NCBI GenBank assembly: GCA_012845835.1
Contig: JABAKD010000012.1
Coordinates: 12,586,195-12,650,194, forward strand
DNA from: Undaria pinnatifida
Lineage: Eukaryota; Sar; Phaeophyceae; Laminariales; Alariaceae
Length of the DNA stretch: 64,000 nt
Direction: 5' to 3'
Below, in pieces: positions 33,001 through 43,058 of the stretch. Below the pieces are notes generated by a model. The model saw only the letters and a list, made by a program, of their open reading frames with translations. It made no database searches and was not told the origin of the DNA. A program made the position numbers and the translations under genes. The first letter of the stretch is position 1, and every line of letters starts with the position of its first letter.

Positions 33001-36000
33001 CTAGAAAATAATTCTTAAGAACAAACAAAAGCGTCAATATTACGTGTTGTCGCTGTTTGAGGGCCAGGTGCCATTGACCACCAACAACGTCGTTGCCAAA
33101 ATATTCGACATTAACATTCCGTTTCTGGTGCCAATGGCCACCAACAAGATCCTTGCCAGATAATTCATCACCATCTTCGAATATCTAGTGGCACCTTGGC
33201 CATGGTGGCACTCGGGCCGCCAGGTATGCAATGCTGGTGGCGGAGGCTTTGGTGTTGATGGTGTTGTCGGCCATTGGCACGAGATTAGGTCTGTTGATGT
33301 TGAAGGTTTTGGCAAACATTTTGTTGACGGCCGTTGGCACCAGATAAATAATGTTGATGTTGAATGCTTATGCACATGAGGGATTTAGCGGCAAAAATTG
33401 GCACCTGGCGCTCTATTAATAGTAGTGTTTTCGACGCCAGGTGCTTTCCAGATGTTATTTTTTTGGTGTTACGATAAGGGTACAGTACCTCTTTTTGGCT
33501 AAACATAATTCTGACTGGCGTTATGGTAGTATTAAAGTGGTTTGTTTCGTTTTCTTGATGATCGCTTTTATCCTCCAGCTCAACCCGTAAAAGCTTTTAC
33601 CCTCGGTGACCTTCTGGACAAGCCGTGGCCACAGGTGTATTCCCATCTCCCCCGCGGTGCATGCCTTCTTTTTTTAATCGCGCACAGGATTCAGCATTCC
33701 CCCTTTTGCAGCTTATTACACTCGTTGATTTTCGTCGATTTTTGCTGAGTCACGCGAATGGTATTCAGTACTATTAATAATCAACTAATGTCTACATTCA
33801 CTACCCAGCATAATCGGAATCCCATCTGAGCTTACGACATATTTCGTAGTGTACCTAGGCCATGGGCTTGTTGATCAGGTTGTGCTTTCTTTTTCCCGCA
33901 GAGTCCGCTGTTGGGAGTGAGATGTAAAGCCTCCTGAAGTGAGAGGTCTCAGAAAAAAAATCGTGCACCTCGACGGTTTGCGCTTCTAGTTATCAAGTTC
34001 AGTTGTTCGGTGAGGCGAACAACCCCCTCACGCGAAATGCCTCAGAAAACGTCGGTGCACTTCTGTCGTATCAATACTAGAAAGGTATAACATCAGCCGT
34101 CAATGCATAGCCAACTAACTGAGGGTATATTTTCGGATCGTCTTCAGTGAAAACCTATCCGCATCTTGGCATTGATAGCGGGTAGGGTTACACTCGAGTC
34201 GTGGTGGGGATACATCCACTAAATTATACTCCGGAGTACATAGCATGCCGCATGTTGAATGTGAATACTAAGAAAACGAGCTCTTAAAAAAGGCGAACGG
34301 AAATCGACAGGAAAAACATACGAGCACTGCAGTTAAACGTATTATAAAAATAAAAATACATTCCAGTGTGAGATCGAAGATTTCGTCGAAACTCATCTTT
34401 GCAAGTTGTGTGTGATACTCCGATCGCGCGTTTTACTGGGTGTGTGTCCTCATTAAGGATATAGGTCGGCGACTCCCCTTGGAACTACAATGTAGCTTGT
34501 ACCAGGGTCAACAGGGTGATATTAACCAATCTGTGCGCGGAAACAATAAAACCTTATATATAGCATGCGGCATGTTGAATATGAATACTAAGAGAACGAG
34601 CTCTTAGAAAGACACACATAAGTCTACAGGGAAAACGTACGAAATCTAATATACCTATAGTCTATATAGCATGCTGCATGTTGAATATGGATACTGAGAA
34701 AACGAGCTCGTAGAAAAGCACAAGGGAGTCTACCGTAAAACGTACGAACGCTAAAACATACATAGCATGCGGCATGTTGAATATGGATACTACGAAAATG
34801 AGCTCTTAGAAAGGAAGACGGAGGTCCACAGGGAAAACATGCAAAATTCAGAAGCCATTACAGCCGTGGTGCCTCGATAATGCCGTGCCTTGCTAGGCCA
34901 CGATATACCTGCACTAAAGTGGAACCCCGCACTATCCCGAGAGGGTGCAATACAATAGTGTTATGTAGGGTGAGCAAGGTTTTGACAGGTGATTCTCACC
35001 GCACTAAAACTAGGACATCGCACTAACGCGGGGCCACGACTGTACTGTAGAGCTGCACTCACTTTTGCGGTGATCAACTGCGTGTATGCCGTGTGCGATA
35101 TTTTCGCGGCGGTGAAGGTAGATATATCAACGCACTATTTCCTGACTAAGAACGCCAGCCTTGGCCAGCAGTCCTGATTCTTACTACGCAGGAATGATAA
35201 ACTTCGAACATACGTTTACATTTTGATCTATCAATAGCAAGGCGTCATCAGGTTTTTTGCCACTTTTATGTACCTAGTTTAGATTTTTTGCACGTTAGCT
35301 GGTACCGTATGGCGTATTTTTAGGTTTAACCACCCTGTTCTGTTACAAAGGACTACCGTCCATACACACCCATCCACCCGCCCACGCACCTACCCATACC
35401 CACCCACTCACCCGCCCACCCACCCACCCCCCACCGCAACCCGACTAAACATGGCGTCATTCCCCTGCCCTCTCAGGTTGTTATGGGGATAGCCGCTTTT
35501 ATGTAGCACGCTATCTGGTCCCATATTATGTTTTTTGAGGTTTGAACATCCTGTCACAAAGGAGCTACGGCTCACCCCCCCCCCGCCATCCAGCCGCAAC
35601 CCACCAAAGCATCACGTCTTCCCTTTGCCCTCTACTCCGCGAACAGTTTTACGCGCGCTATTTCATGTTAACATCCGATCTGGCAGGTGGTCATGGGCTA
35701 GGCTAACCGCGTACCTTCTTAGTCTTGGAGGCCTTCCCGCGATCGCGACGGAACACCTTGCCATGGCAGCAAATAAGATTCTGCCCGCCCACCTACCCCC
35801 CGCTCCCCCGCCCGCCCACCGCAGCCCAACTAAGCATCGCAATTCTCCCCTGGTTTTTACTCTGCGCGCAATTTTACGTTGATTTTTATCTGGCAGGTTG
35901 TTATGGGGTTAGCCTCGTCGGGCGCAGATCCGTCCGTCCTTACGCTTGGAGGTATTTCCGCGCTGACCGCGGCCGCCGAAGAATCGAAGGTTCCCGTGAT

Positions 36001-39000
36001 GGAAGCGTTGTTGAAGCTCGGACTGCCGGCGCTGGGTGGTCGTCGTGCTTGGGCCGACGCGCTTTGCGCTAGTGCCCGTAAGGGGCTTGTGGACGGTGAG
36101 TTAAGCCTTCTTCCACTGCACAACGTAGGCATTTTTTTTCGTCTGTTAACCCCCAAACCGCGAGTGAAGTTCTTAAGGGATTATGTCTCTTGGTTGGTTT
36201 TTGCATTGGTTGGTTCGTTGGCTGATGGATTGGCTGATTGGTTTCTTGGCTGGGGGTTTGTTGGTTAGCTCGTTCTTGATTGGTTTGTTCGTCGGCTGGT
36301 CGGTCAGTCGGTCGGTCGGTCGGTCGGTCGGTCGGTTGGTTGGTTCGTTGGTTGATTGATTGGGTGATTGGTTGGTTGATTTGATTGGTTGGTTGGTTGA
36401 ATGGTGCCCACAAAGGGCTTTCAGACGGTTAGGCGAGTCAGTTTTCGCACTTTGTTTTCTTGGTTGTTTGTTTGGTTGGCTGGCGAATAACGCAAGGCTT
36501 CCGTGATAGAGGCGTTGTTGGAGCTCGGGCTGCCTGCTCTGGGCGGTCGCCACGCCTGGGCTGACGATATGTGCGCTAGTACCCGTAAAGGCCTCACGGA
36601 CGGTGAATTGGGTCAGTTTGGTTGGTTGATCGGTTGGTTGGTTTGTTGGTTTGTTGGCTGGTTGGTTGGTTGGTCAGTTGGAGTTGCAACTAGGCGACGT
36701 CGTCTGACTTTGATCCCTATTCCGGAAGCTCTCTCATCTTGTTTTTTTTTGTTCGTGGGAGACGTTTCACAGAACAGACTTTACGATCCCCCCTTGTCTC
36801 TGATCTCCAGTATTCTAGTTGTCATAACGAGCAACGAGATTGGTTTTAACGATGTGCGACACATGAAAGGTATAATGATCGGTTGGCTTTGAGTTTCCTT
36901 TGGTCTTTAGGTGGTGTTTAGAATCACCAGGCATGCATGTTTTGTGCCGACTAGGTCATACACCATGGCGACTGCTCCTCGCCTTGAGCACTCGTCTTTA
37001 CTCCAATCAACCAACCATCCAACCAACCAACTAACCAACCAAACAACCAAACAACCAACCAACCAACCAACTAAATAACCAACCAAACAACCAACCAAAA
37101 ACCAAAAAACCAACAACCAACCAACCAACCAGCCAACCAACCAACCAATCAAACAACCAACCACCCAAACAACCAAAACAATAACCAACCCACCAATTAC
37201 TCACCAACCCACTCACCTACTCCCCCAACCCCTCAATCACCCACCCACCCACCCACACTACCCGCTGAACCAATCAATCGACCAACCAAGGCAACCAACC
37301 AACCAACCAGGTAAATAACGAGCCAATCAACGAGCACCAAAACACAGAAAAAAATACATGCGTTGTCTGAACTGTCCGTCATGGATGTATTAGCGATACA
37401 AAGCAAAATGCGCCCATATTACAAACCATGTACTGACTCCAGAAAAACACCTCTGTCGATGTACGAGCACAAGAGATTGCCGGCGGTCCACCCACCCACC
37501 CACCCACCCATCCACGCACCCACCCTCCTACCCACCCGCCCACCCACCCACCCACCCACCCGCCAACCAATCAGCGCTGGAAAAGCTGATACCGGCAGGC
37601 GGCGCGGGCGGACTTCCGGGAAAAAAGTTCCTCGAGCGAACGGGAACATCACCGCTGCATTGCGCCGCGGCTGGTGGACACTTCTGGTGCGTCATGTTGC
37701 TGCTGGAGGCCGGCGCCGACGAGACCGCTCTTAACAGCAGCGAGTGCACGCCGCTCGAGATCACGGGCTCACGCAGGCCGAAGGGGCAGGAAAATGAAGA
37801 ACAGGATGATCGTATCCGCCGCGCCCTTATAAAGGCGTTCCTCTATCGGTCTTTGTGTTGGGCCTGGCCCTCCGCGGTTGGGGCCTGCGACGGTGTCGAT
37901 GATGGTGGCGATGGGGATGGTTGCCGGATGGGGTCGTCTAATATAGCTGCTGCTGCTCATGCTGCTTATAAGGCCTGCGCTTCTGACGCCCCTGACGCCG
38001 ACTTAAAATTGTCCAGGATGCGGTGTCAGTCGGCGGTTGCTAAGCTACGCGTATATCGGCGTGAGTATGAAGAGGAAGAGTTTGATTCCGCTGCCACGGT
38101 CCTCAAAATTATCAGGTGAGAGGCAGTCGTTTTGTGCCCAAAGCTTATCCCCTTTAACTCGTTTACCGTTCCACCCACATTTAGGGAAAATACTAGTTGG
38201 AGTAAGAGTTTGAATACAGTTGCATGAGTTTGAATACAGTTGCATTCGTACAAGGGTTGATTAAATCTTTAGCCCGCTTCGCTGCTTTACCGCAGGTTCG
38301 GGGAGAAAACGCTTGGAATCTTAGCACTGACGTCATTTTTGTTTTTTCAAGTTGAAAAAGGGATGTGAAGATTGCACCGGCGTTTTGCGGACAAAGTTAT
38401 TGGAATCAGAGTGAGTTGAAGTCGTTTTGAGTAGAAGTATAAAAGGGCCAGCGATTGTCTGACCAACACGTTTCGTTCAGGCAAGGCTGGGATAGACGAG
38501 GCACCTTTGCCAATAACGATGTTGATGGATTTTTGGTGGAGCAACGGTGACCGGGTATTTGTTTTCCTGGGGGTCGGAGGCGGGGCGCGCCGAGGGGGGC
38601 GTACTCATTTGTTGCTTGCCTTAGTCATTTGACCATTGACCACGCATCCCTTTCGATACGGAGCACCGGGGGGGGGTTATTTTCCTGCCCCAAGATCGCA
38701 TTAGTTTTGTCAATCGCTGCTTCTTGGACGGTCTTGCTTGAAAACGACTGCAATGAGGTGACGGGAGTGATGCCTTGCAACGCTTTGGAGGCTCACGCAG
38801 AGCCATCCCTCTGTAGTGCTGTAGGGGTTGCCCTTTTTGGACCAAACGTTTGTTACCTGTTACCTGTATAGTGCGGTTGAGCTCCTCAAGTGCGTAACTA
38901 TGGGTTACTATGATAATTTCACGAATATACTTGGTTTACGGGTATTAATAGTACGTAGACATGTTGGTCGGGTTCCGCGCGAACGCATCTCTTAGAAGTC

Positions 39001-39825
39001 ATGTTTCCGGTGGGTGATGTTGACATTGGGCTCCTCGTATTAGGAGAGGTAAGAACCTCGTGCTTCACCCTTAACGTGGGATGATTCTGCATCGCGACCA
39101 AAAGTACTGCAAGTCCAACCTTCTTTTACCGACTAGGAAGAGCACCCATAAGTGCAAGTTCCACCACATTGAGCTCCTCATGTTAGGAGAGCTAACAACC
39201 TTGTGCTTCACCCTTAGCGTGGGGTGGTTGCGCATCGCGACCAAAAATACTACAAGAGCGATTTTTTGTAACCGCCTAGGAAGAGCGCCCATAGGTGCAA
39301 GTTCCACCACGCTGCGCGCGTTTCATACACGTCCCTACAATTCACAATAGACGCGTCATCCACCCCGGCAGCCCCGGTCTTCTTTGTGTGGCAGATGCCG
39401 TTTTCGTCAGTTGCTTTGGATAAGTTTTTACCCTGAAGCCCCTGCGGGGCTAATACAGGCTAGGACGTGTAATGGAGAACGGATATGAATGAGATGCCTC
39501 GCGAATTCGCGAGTGGCATGCGCTATGAGTGCTTCCTAGCCTCGGATTGCTTTTTGCGGTATAGGACCCGGCGATAACTCGTTTTTCTTGCTGTCGTAAA
39601 CAGGGTATGTAGATTTAAAGTAGCCCTTAGCTTTCGGCCTCTGGCCTTTAGCCTTTTCGTAGCCTTTGGCCTCTAGCCTCTCCTTTTTTTACCTTTCCTT
39701 GTAGCCTCAAACCTTCAGCCCTTTCCTTTTTTTTGTTTATTTTGAAACTTAAAACTTTGTGTCTCTTGCTCTCCAGGTACGGCATGAAAATAGGGGTCAG
39801 CCTCGAGCCGCCGGAGGAGGCGTGA
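30034..39825 (+). CDS. Ankyrin-repeat protein, 4 exons
   Basis: Exons: 30034-30738, 35897-36095, 37599-38115, 39777-39825; phases agree (489 aa). Ankyrin repeats occupy about residues 50-275, with typical units such as GLTPIVRAAVNGHVHIVKIL, GRTALHLAAATG and KQTPLHVAAREGRFGLVKCL. A last unit (TGTSPLHCAAAGGHFWCVML, LLEAGADETALN) is in exon 3. The C-terminus is acidic and helical without a known domain. Such proteins are usually scaffolds; no enzyme domain is seen, so the partner is unknown. Intron 1 (5158 bp) starts with GC (CACCCAG before GCAAGA) and ends in AG; joining across it restores the repeat GHTQVVMGLASSGADP. Exon 4 is short and rests on its acceptor and phase only. Without it, translation stops at 38119. 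Confidence 0.8.
32390..32590 (+). mobile_element. 5'-truncated SINE-like element, family 1
   Basis: Shares GATGCGAGTCGGCGAGGGAA, GAGCCTGTTTAGCGACCCC and an A-rich tail with the other family 1 copies. It lies in intron 1 of the ankyrin gene, in the sense direction. Confidence 0.6.
32855..32945. repeat. GAT/GCTGAT microsatellite
   Basis: About 90 bp of GATGAT and GCTGATGATG units in ankyrin intron 1. Confidence 0.8.
33555..33745 (-). mobile_element. 5'-truncated SINE-like element, family 2
   Basis: Matches the body of the copies at 56025-56960 (plus-strand words GACAAGCCGTGGCCACAGGT and GATTCAGCATTCCC). The tRNA-like head is absent. Confidence 0.5.
34241..34850. repeat. About 100-bp tandem repeat, four units, split by an insertion
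   Basis: Units begin TAGCATGCGGCATGTTGAAT and contain ACGAGCTCTTAGAAA and CAGGGAAAACGTACG (starts near 34242, 34562, 34668, 34762). Units two to four are contiguous. Units one and two are separated by the family E element at 34340-34558. Confidence 0.75.
34340..34558 (-). mobile_element. Family E element interrupting a tandem repeat
   Basis: The minus strand carries GCAAAGATGAGTTTCGACG followed by a short frame. Upstream of it are the family blocks CGCGCGATCGGAGTATCACA and GGGGAGTCGCCGACC. It is nearly identical to 62870-63000 and 63140-63340. Its position inside an otherwise regular array indicates insertion. Confidence 0.6.
35380..35896 (+). repeat. Tandem units copying the start of ankyrin exon 2
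   Basis: Three consecutive units of about 210 bp. Each has a CCACC run, then GCAACCCAACTAAGCATC-like sequence, then a polypyrimidine tract and CAGGTTGTTATGGGG, the exon 2 acceptor. Copies of the acceptor are near 35475, 35686 and 35896 (the real one). In the second copy the recognisable exon portion reaches CTTAGTCTTGGAGGCCTTCC, matching exon sequence CTTACGCTTGGAGGTATTTC. Confidence 0.75.
36176..36420. repeat. TTGG tetranucleotide repeat
   Basis: TTGG/TTGA/TCGG units directly after the exon 2 donor region, resumed at 36610-36680. The complementary AACC repeat fills 37003-37330, in the same intron. Confidence 0.85.
36494..36612 (+). pseudogene. Duplicate of the ankyrin exon 2 end with donor
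   Basis: Reads VIEALLELGLPALGGRHAWA then DDMCASTRKGLTDG, against VMEALLKLGLPALGGRRAWA in exon 2, and keeps the donor position (GACG before GTGAATT). The frame is open and a weak AG acceptor (ACGCAAG) precedes it. It could be an alternative exon, but the acceptor has no pyrimidine tract. Offset from parent is 507 bp. Confidence 0.7.
37003..37330. repeat. AACC tetranucleotide and CCCACC repeats
   Basis: A long AACC array, then CCCACCCACC runs again at 37486-37562 just before exon 3 of the ankyrin gene. Confidence 0.85.
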
Positions 39826-39884
39826 TGATGGGCGTTTGACGGTACCCGCCGGGGTGAGGCTTCCGCCTGTCATCTATCGAAACG

Positions 39885-40205
39885 GTGGGATCGCTCAAGG
39901 CGGAGGAATCACGACCTCTTGCGTCAAGGGGATCTCGAAGCGGAGGGATGACGTTCTCTTTGTCGGCCGGAGGAAATACTCTAAGGGGGGCATTGCTCGA
40001 AGCAGAGGGATCGAAAGAAACGCACGGGGATAGTTCGAAGCCGGAGGGTTGTTCGACGCGGGGGAATGACTCGAAGCAGGGAGGCTGCTCGTAGGAGGCT
40101 GCTCGAAGCCGAGGATTAGCTCGAAGCGGAGGAATTACGCGAAGCGGCGGGATCGCGCGAAACGGGGGGATCGCTCGGAAAGGGGGGTTTGGTTGAGGCG
40201 GGGGG
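39885..40205. repeat. Degenerate 17-19 bp minisatellite
   Basis: Units related to CTCGAAGCGGAGGGATCG, about 15 copies, starting 60 bp after the ankyrin stop codon. A Pro-rich frame on the minus strand is a product of the repeat. Confidence 0.75.
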
Positions 40206-43058
40206 ATACCCACCCCTTCGTTAGCCTCCGGAACCCACGAACGGAAACTTGTTGAAAATGTGTTGAACCTAACGCAGACGGAGGCCAGTGTTAGTGGAGG
40301 TTTTCCGACTACGATTTGATAGTCGACAGAAGAAAAAACTTTTGTTTGTGCGGGAGGTAAAGCTAGCTAGCTACGGGAGTTTGGAATTTGCCAGCCCTAA
40401 GTCACGGGTTACAAATGTCGGCGAGCGGTTCAGCGGATAACGCTCTGCTCGTAGTCTAAAGACAAGGCGTGGTATACGATAATCTCAGGCGGCACTCAGC
40501 TTGAGTAAGTCTCATGCGGACGATTTATAGCCTTTGGCCCGGTGATGTGTTACTACAGCTACAGTAGGGTAGTGGCAGTTTATGGGACGTTTTGTTTTAG
40601 CGTTTTTGGGACGGTTTTAGGGTAGTTTACAGACAGTTTTTGGGAGGGTTGGGTGTTTCGGTGAATTGCTATGTGATGGTTAAAACTGAGATTGAATGTT
40701 GCACATTTTATGTAAGAACCGAATCAGGGTAGAGTTAAAGTTATATGTGAAAAAAAGGAGTGTCCGTTCTTCTATGTGCCTGTCGCTGTGGCAGCGGGAG
40801 TTCGCGCTCTGGCCGTCCGTCGCGCGTTTGTCTGTGGTATTTCTGTGTGTTTGTTGTTTGTAGCTCTCGCGACAACGATCCTCGTTCTGGCAGCCTGCTG
40901 TGCGTTCGTTTGTGCATCTTCTCTGCGCGTGTCGACTGTAGCTGCTGTGGTAGCAACACCGCGTGCTCTGTCAGTCCCCGGTGCGTTTTTTTTTTTTCTG
41001 CGCGTGTCGTCTTTAGGTGTGTGACAGCAACGGAATTCATGGGTTCTCGTAGCCCCCACCTGCGTTTATTTTTGCAGTTTTCTTTACTATTGAAATCATG
41101 GTCCGGATCTGAGTCCAAGGAGGGCGGGCGCGCTTGCGTTTTGAGTGTGTTCTTGCTTTTTACTACGGGAAAACATGATCCACATCAAATTCCGGAAATA
41201 AGCTGACCCCGGTTGCGTTTGTTTTTTCATTTTTTATACTGGCGGCGTGGCCTGGCTCCACTTCCAGTAGTTTCTCATGCGGCGCAGTTGGTTTCAACGG
41301 GGTGGTTGGCTCTTTGACCTTTACACCCTTTATAGAGCTGCACCCATGCCTTCGGGGAGAACGACTTGGAATATGTATTGAATATGGTTTTTGCTGTCAT
41401 TCAAGGGTTAACCTTGCCTGGTGTGCTCCGCGACAGCGATGGATTGAATAGGGGATCGAGGCGGGCAGGACGAGTAGTAGCCGTCTAAAAGGGGCATTGG
41501 GTGCGTAGATAGCTTGTGCGCCGTGCAGTCCGGCAAGCATGGCCCGGTGGACGGACGGCATGCTGCGAATGGAAAAGCTTGATGCTCGCTGAATAAGGTT
41601 TATGAAGGTACTCTAAATATATCATCTGTGAGTTTGACGGATTAAGTGGTCGATACCCAGCTTTGCAAGCTGCGTGATACGTCGGCCGCGCGTGTTTTAT
41701 ATTCTCGTTAATGTTTCCAAAAATATCATCAATTAGGTCCAATTCAACGCAACCGCGTTTGCCCGGAATACCGCCAGCTTGGAGACCCGCTGCCGAGGCT
41801 AGGGTGGTCGTTAACATCGCTTGGGTTTCTTGGAGATGACAAGGCGGTGTCGCTTTCGCCGAGGGACACCCTTGCATCCCCCAGTGCCACCGCACTATTA
41901 TTGAGCGGTGCCTAGATCCCTCGTGATAACTCTCTCCGGGCAAAGCTTCCGGGTGTAACAAAATTGGGCTGCAGCGGTACACTCTCCCAGGGATAATCGT
42001 GTCAGCTCGACCTGAGCGGTAGTACTCCCGTCTTCTCTGCTACTGGGTGTGGGCCACTAGCGCGAGCGATCGAGTACCCCGCTCTTAAAACTTGTTTTTG
42101 TTTTCGTGGCGCAGCGTAACAAGCTACTGCTGTAGCATTATTCTACGTCTGCGCGTATCACGAACAAGGGCCGCCACTCACGCAAGTAGCCCTGAGTCGC
42201 GGGACAAAGGCCCAAAAAAACACCCCTCCCCTACCGGAGTCCAGTCAAAGCTGCCATCTACATGCAAGAAAGGACGCCCAAGATGCCGAGGTTCGCCTCA
42301 CAAGCGGCTGTTATCAGTACGACGCAGCTCGCGCTTCATGCGACTCGACAAAGACCTAACGGCGCTTCGCGGTTTGGTGCACGAGATGTCTGCCTGGTCG
42401 GTGAAAACCCGACGTCGTGCTTCGCCCCAGCGTTTGTAGGGGCGCGAGAGTCCACGGTCATACGACTACGGCTACTCCGGAACGATTGCACCCCCCCCCC
42501 AACCCCCCTTAGCGGATATAAAGGCGCTAAAAATACCATTCCATCCGCGGAAAGAAAGGCCCCAAAAGTCCGCTCTCTATATTGCGGCACGTAGCGGAGA
42601 TACAGGCCCTAACAATGCCTCCCCCGTCGTTGCCGCGGTTGAGCACATTTGGTTGAGCCATCGAGGTGCACACAGCACGAATGGGAAAGGGCGATGATCG
42701 CCGGTGTTCTGTAACTTCACTGCCTTTTCTCTGGAGTCATCGATAAGGCTGTCGATGGTAGCCCCGTCCCACCCCCTCCCACGGTTTCCACAAGGCGATA
42801 TCTGCGGGGAGAGCACCCGCTTGTTGAGCAAACCGCGGTACAACATATAAACAGCCATTGACTCACGGAACAGGCGTTATGCAAGTTAGAACCAAATCCA
42901 TGTTCTTTGAGACAAGCGTACTGAATCCATGTTTTTTGGGACAAAGCTACTTGGAATCAGTGCCCTTTAGAGTGTCGCCCACGTCTTTTTTGGGGAAGCA
43001 TTCCTTGAAATTGGTGTATGACCAATATTGACAGTACTGAAAGTGTGAATCAGTTCAT
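40206..43058. other. Convergent intergenic region without a firm gene
   Basis: Lies between the 3' ends of the ankyrin gene and the glycosyltransferase-like gene. It holds a longer, diverged family E relative on the minus strand (41590-41720), a family A fragment (42330-42500) and copies of a short AACTGCACCCAC-type repeat. Reading frames at 40760-41206 and 41485-41982 show no recognisable domain. Confidence 0.45.
41590..41720 (-). repeat. Family E relative
   Basis: The minus strand has GCAGCTTGCAAAGCTGGGTA then CGTCAAACTCACAGATGATA, aligned to the family consensus. The initiator ATG is changed. Confidence 0.45.

Noticed and set aside
38280-38405. Alternative fourth exon of the ankyrin gene after the acceptor at 38295
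   Set aside because: It lies in a dispersed repeat and gives a short peptide. The acceptor at 39776 has a better pyrimidine tract. It remains a fallback.
41485-41982. Possible ribosomal or snRNA gene (structured-looking sequence)
   Set aside because: Comparison by eye with conserved LSU, SSU, 5S, U1, U2 and U4 segments found no match. Part of it is a family E relative.
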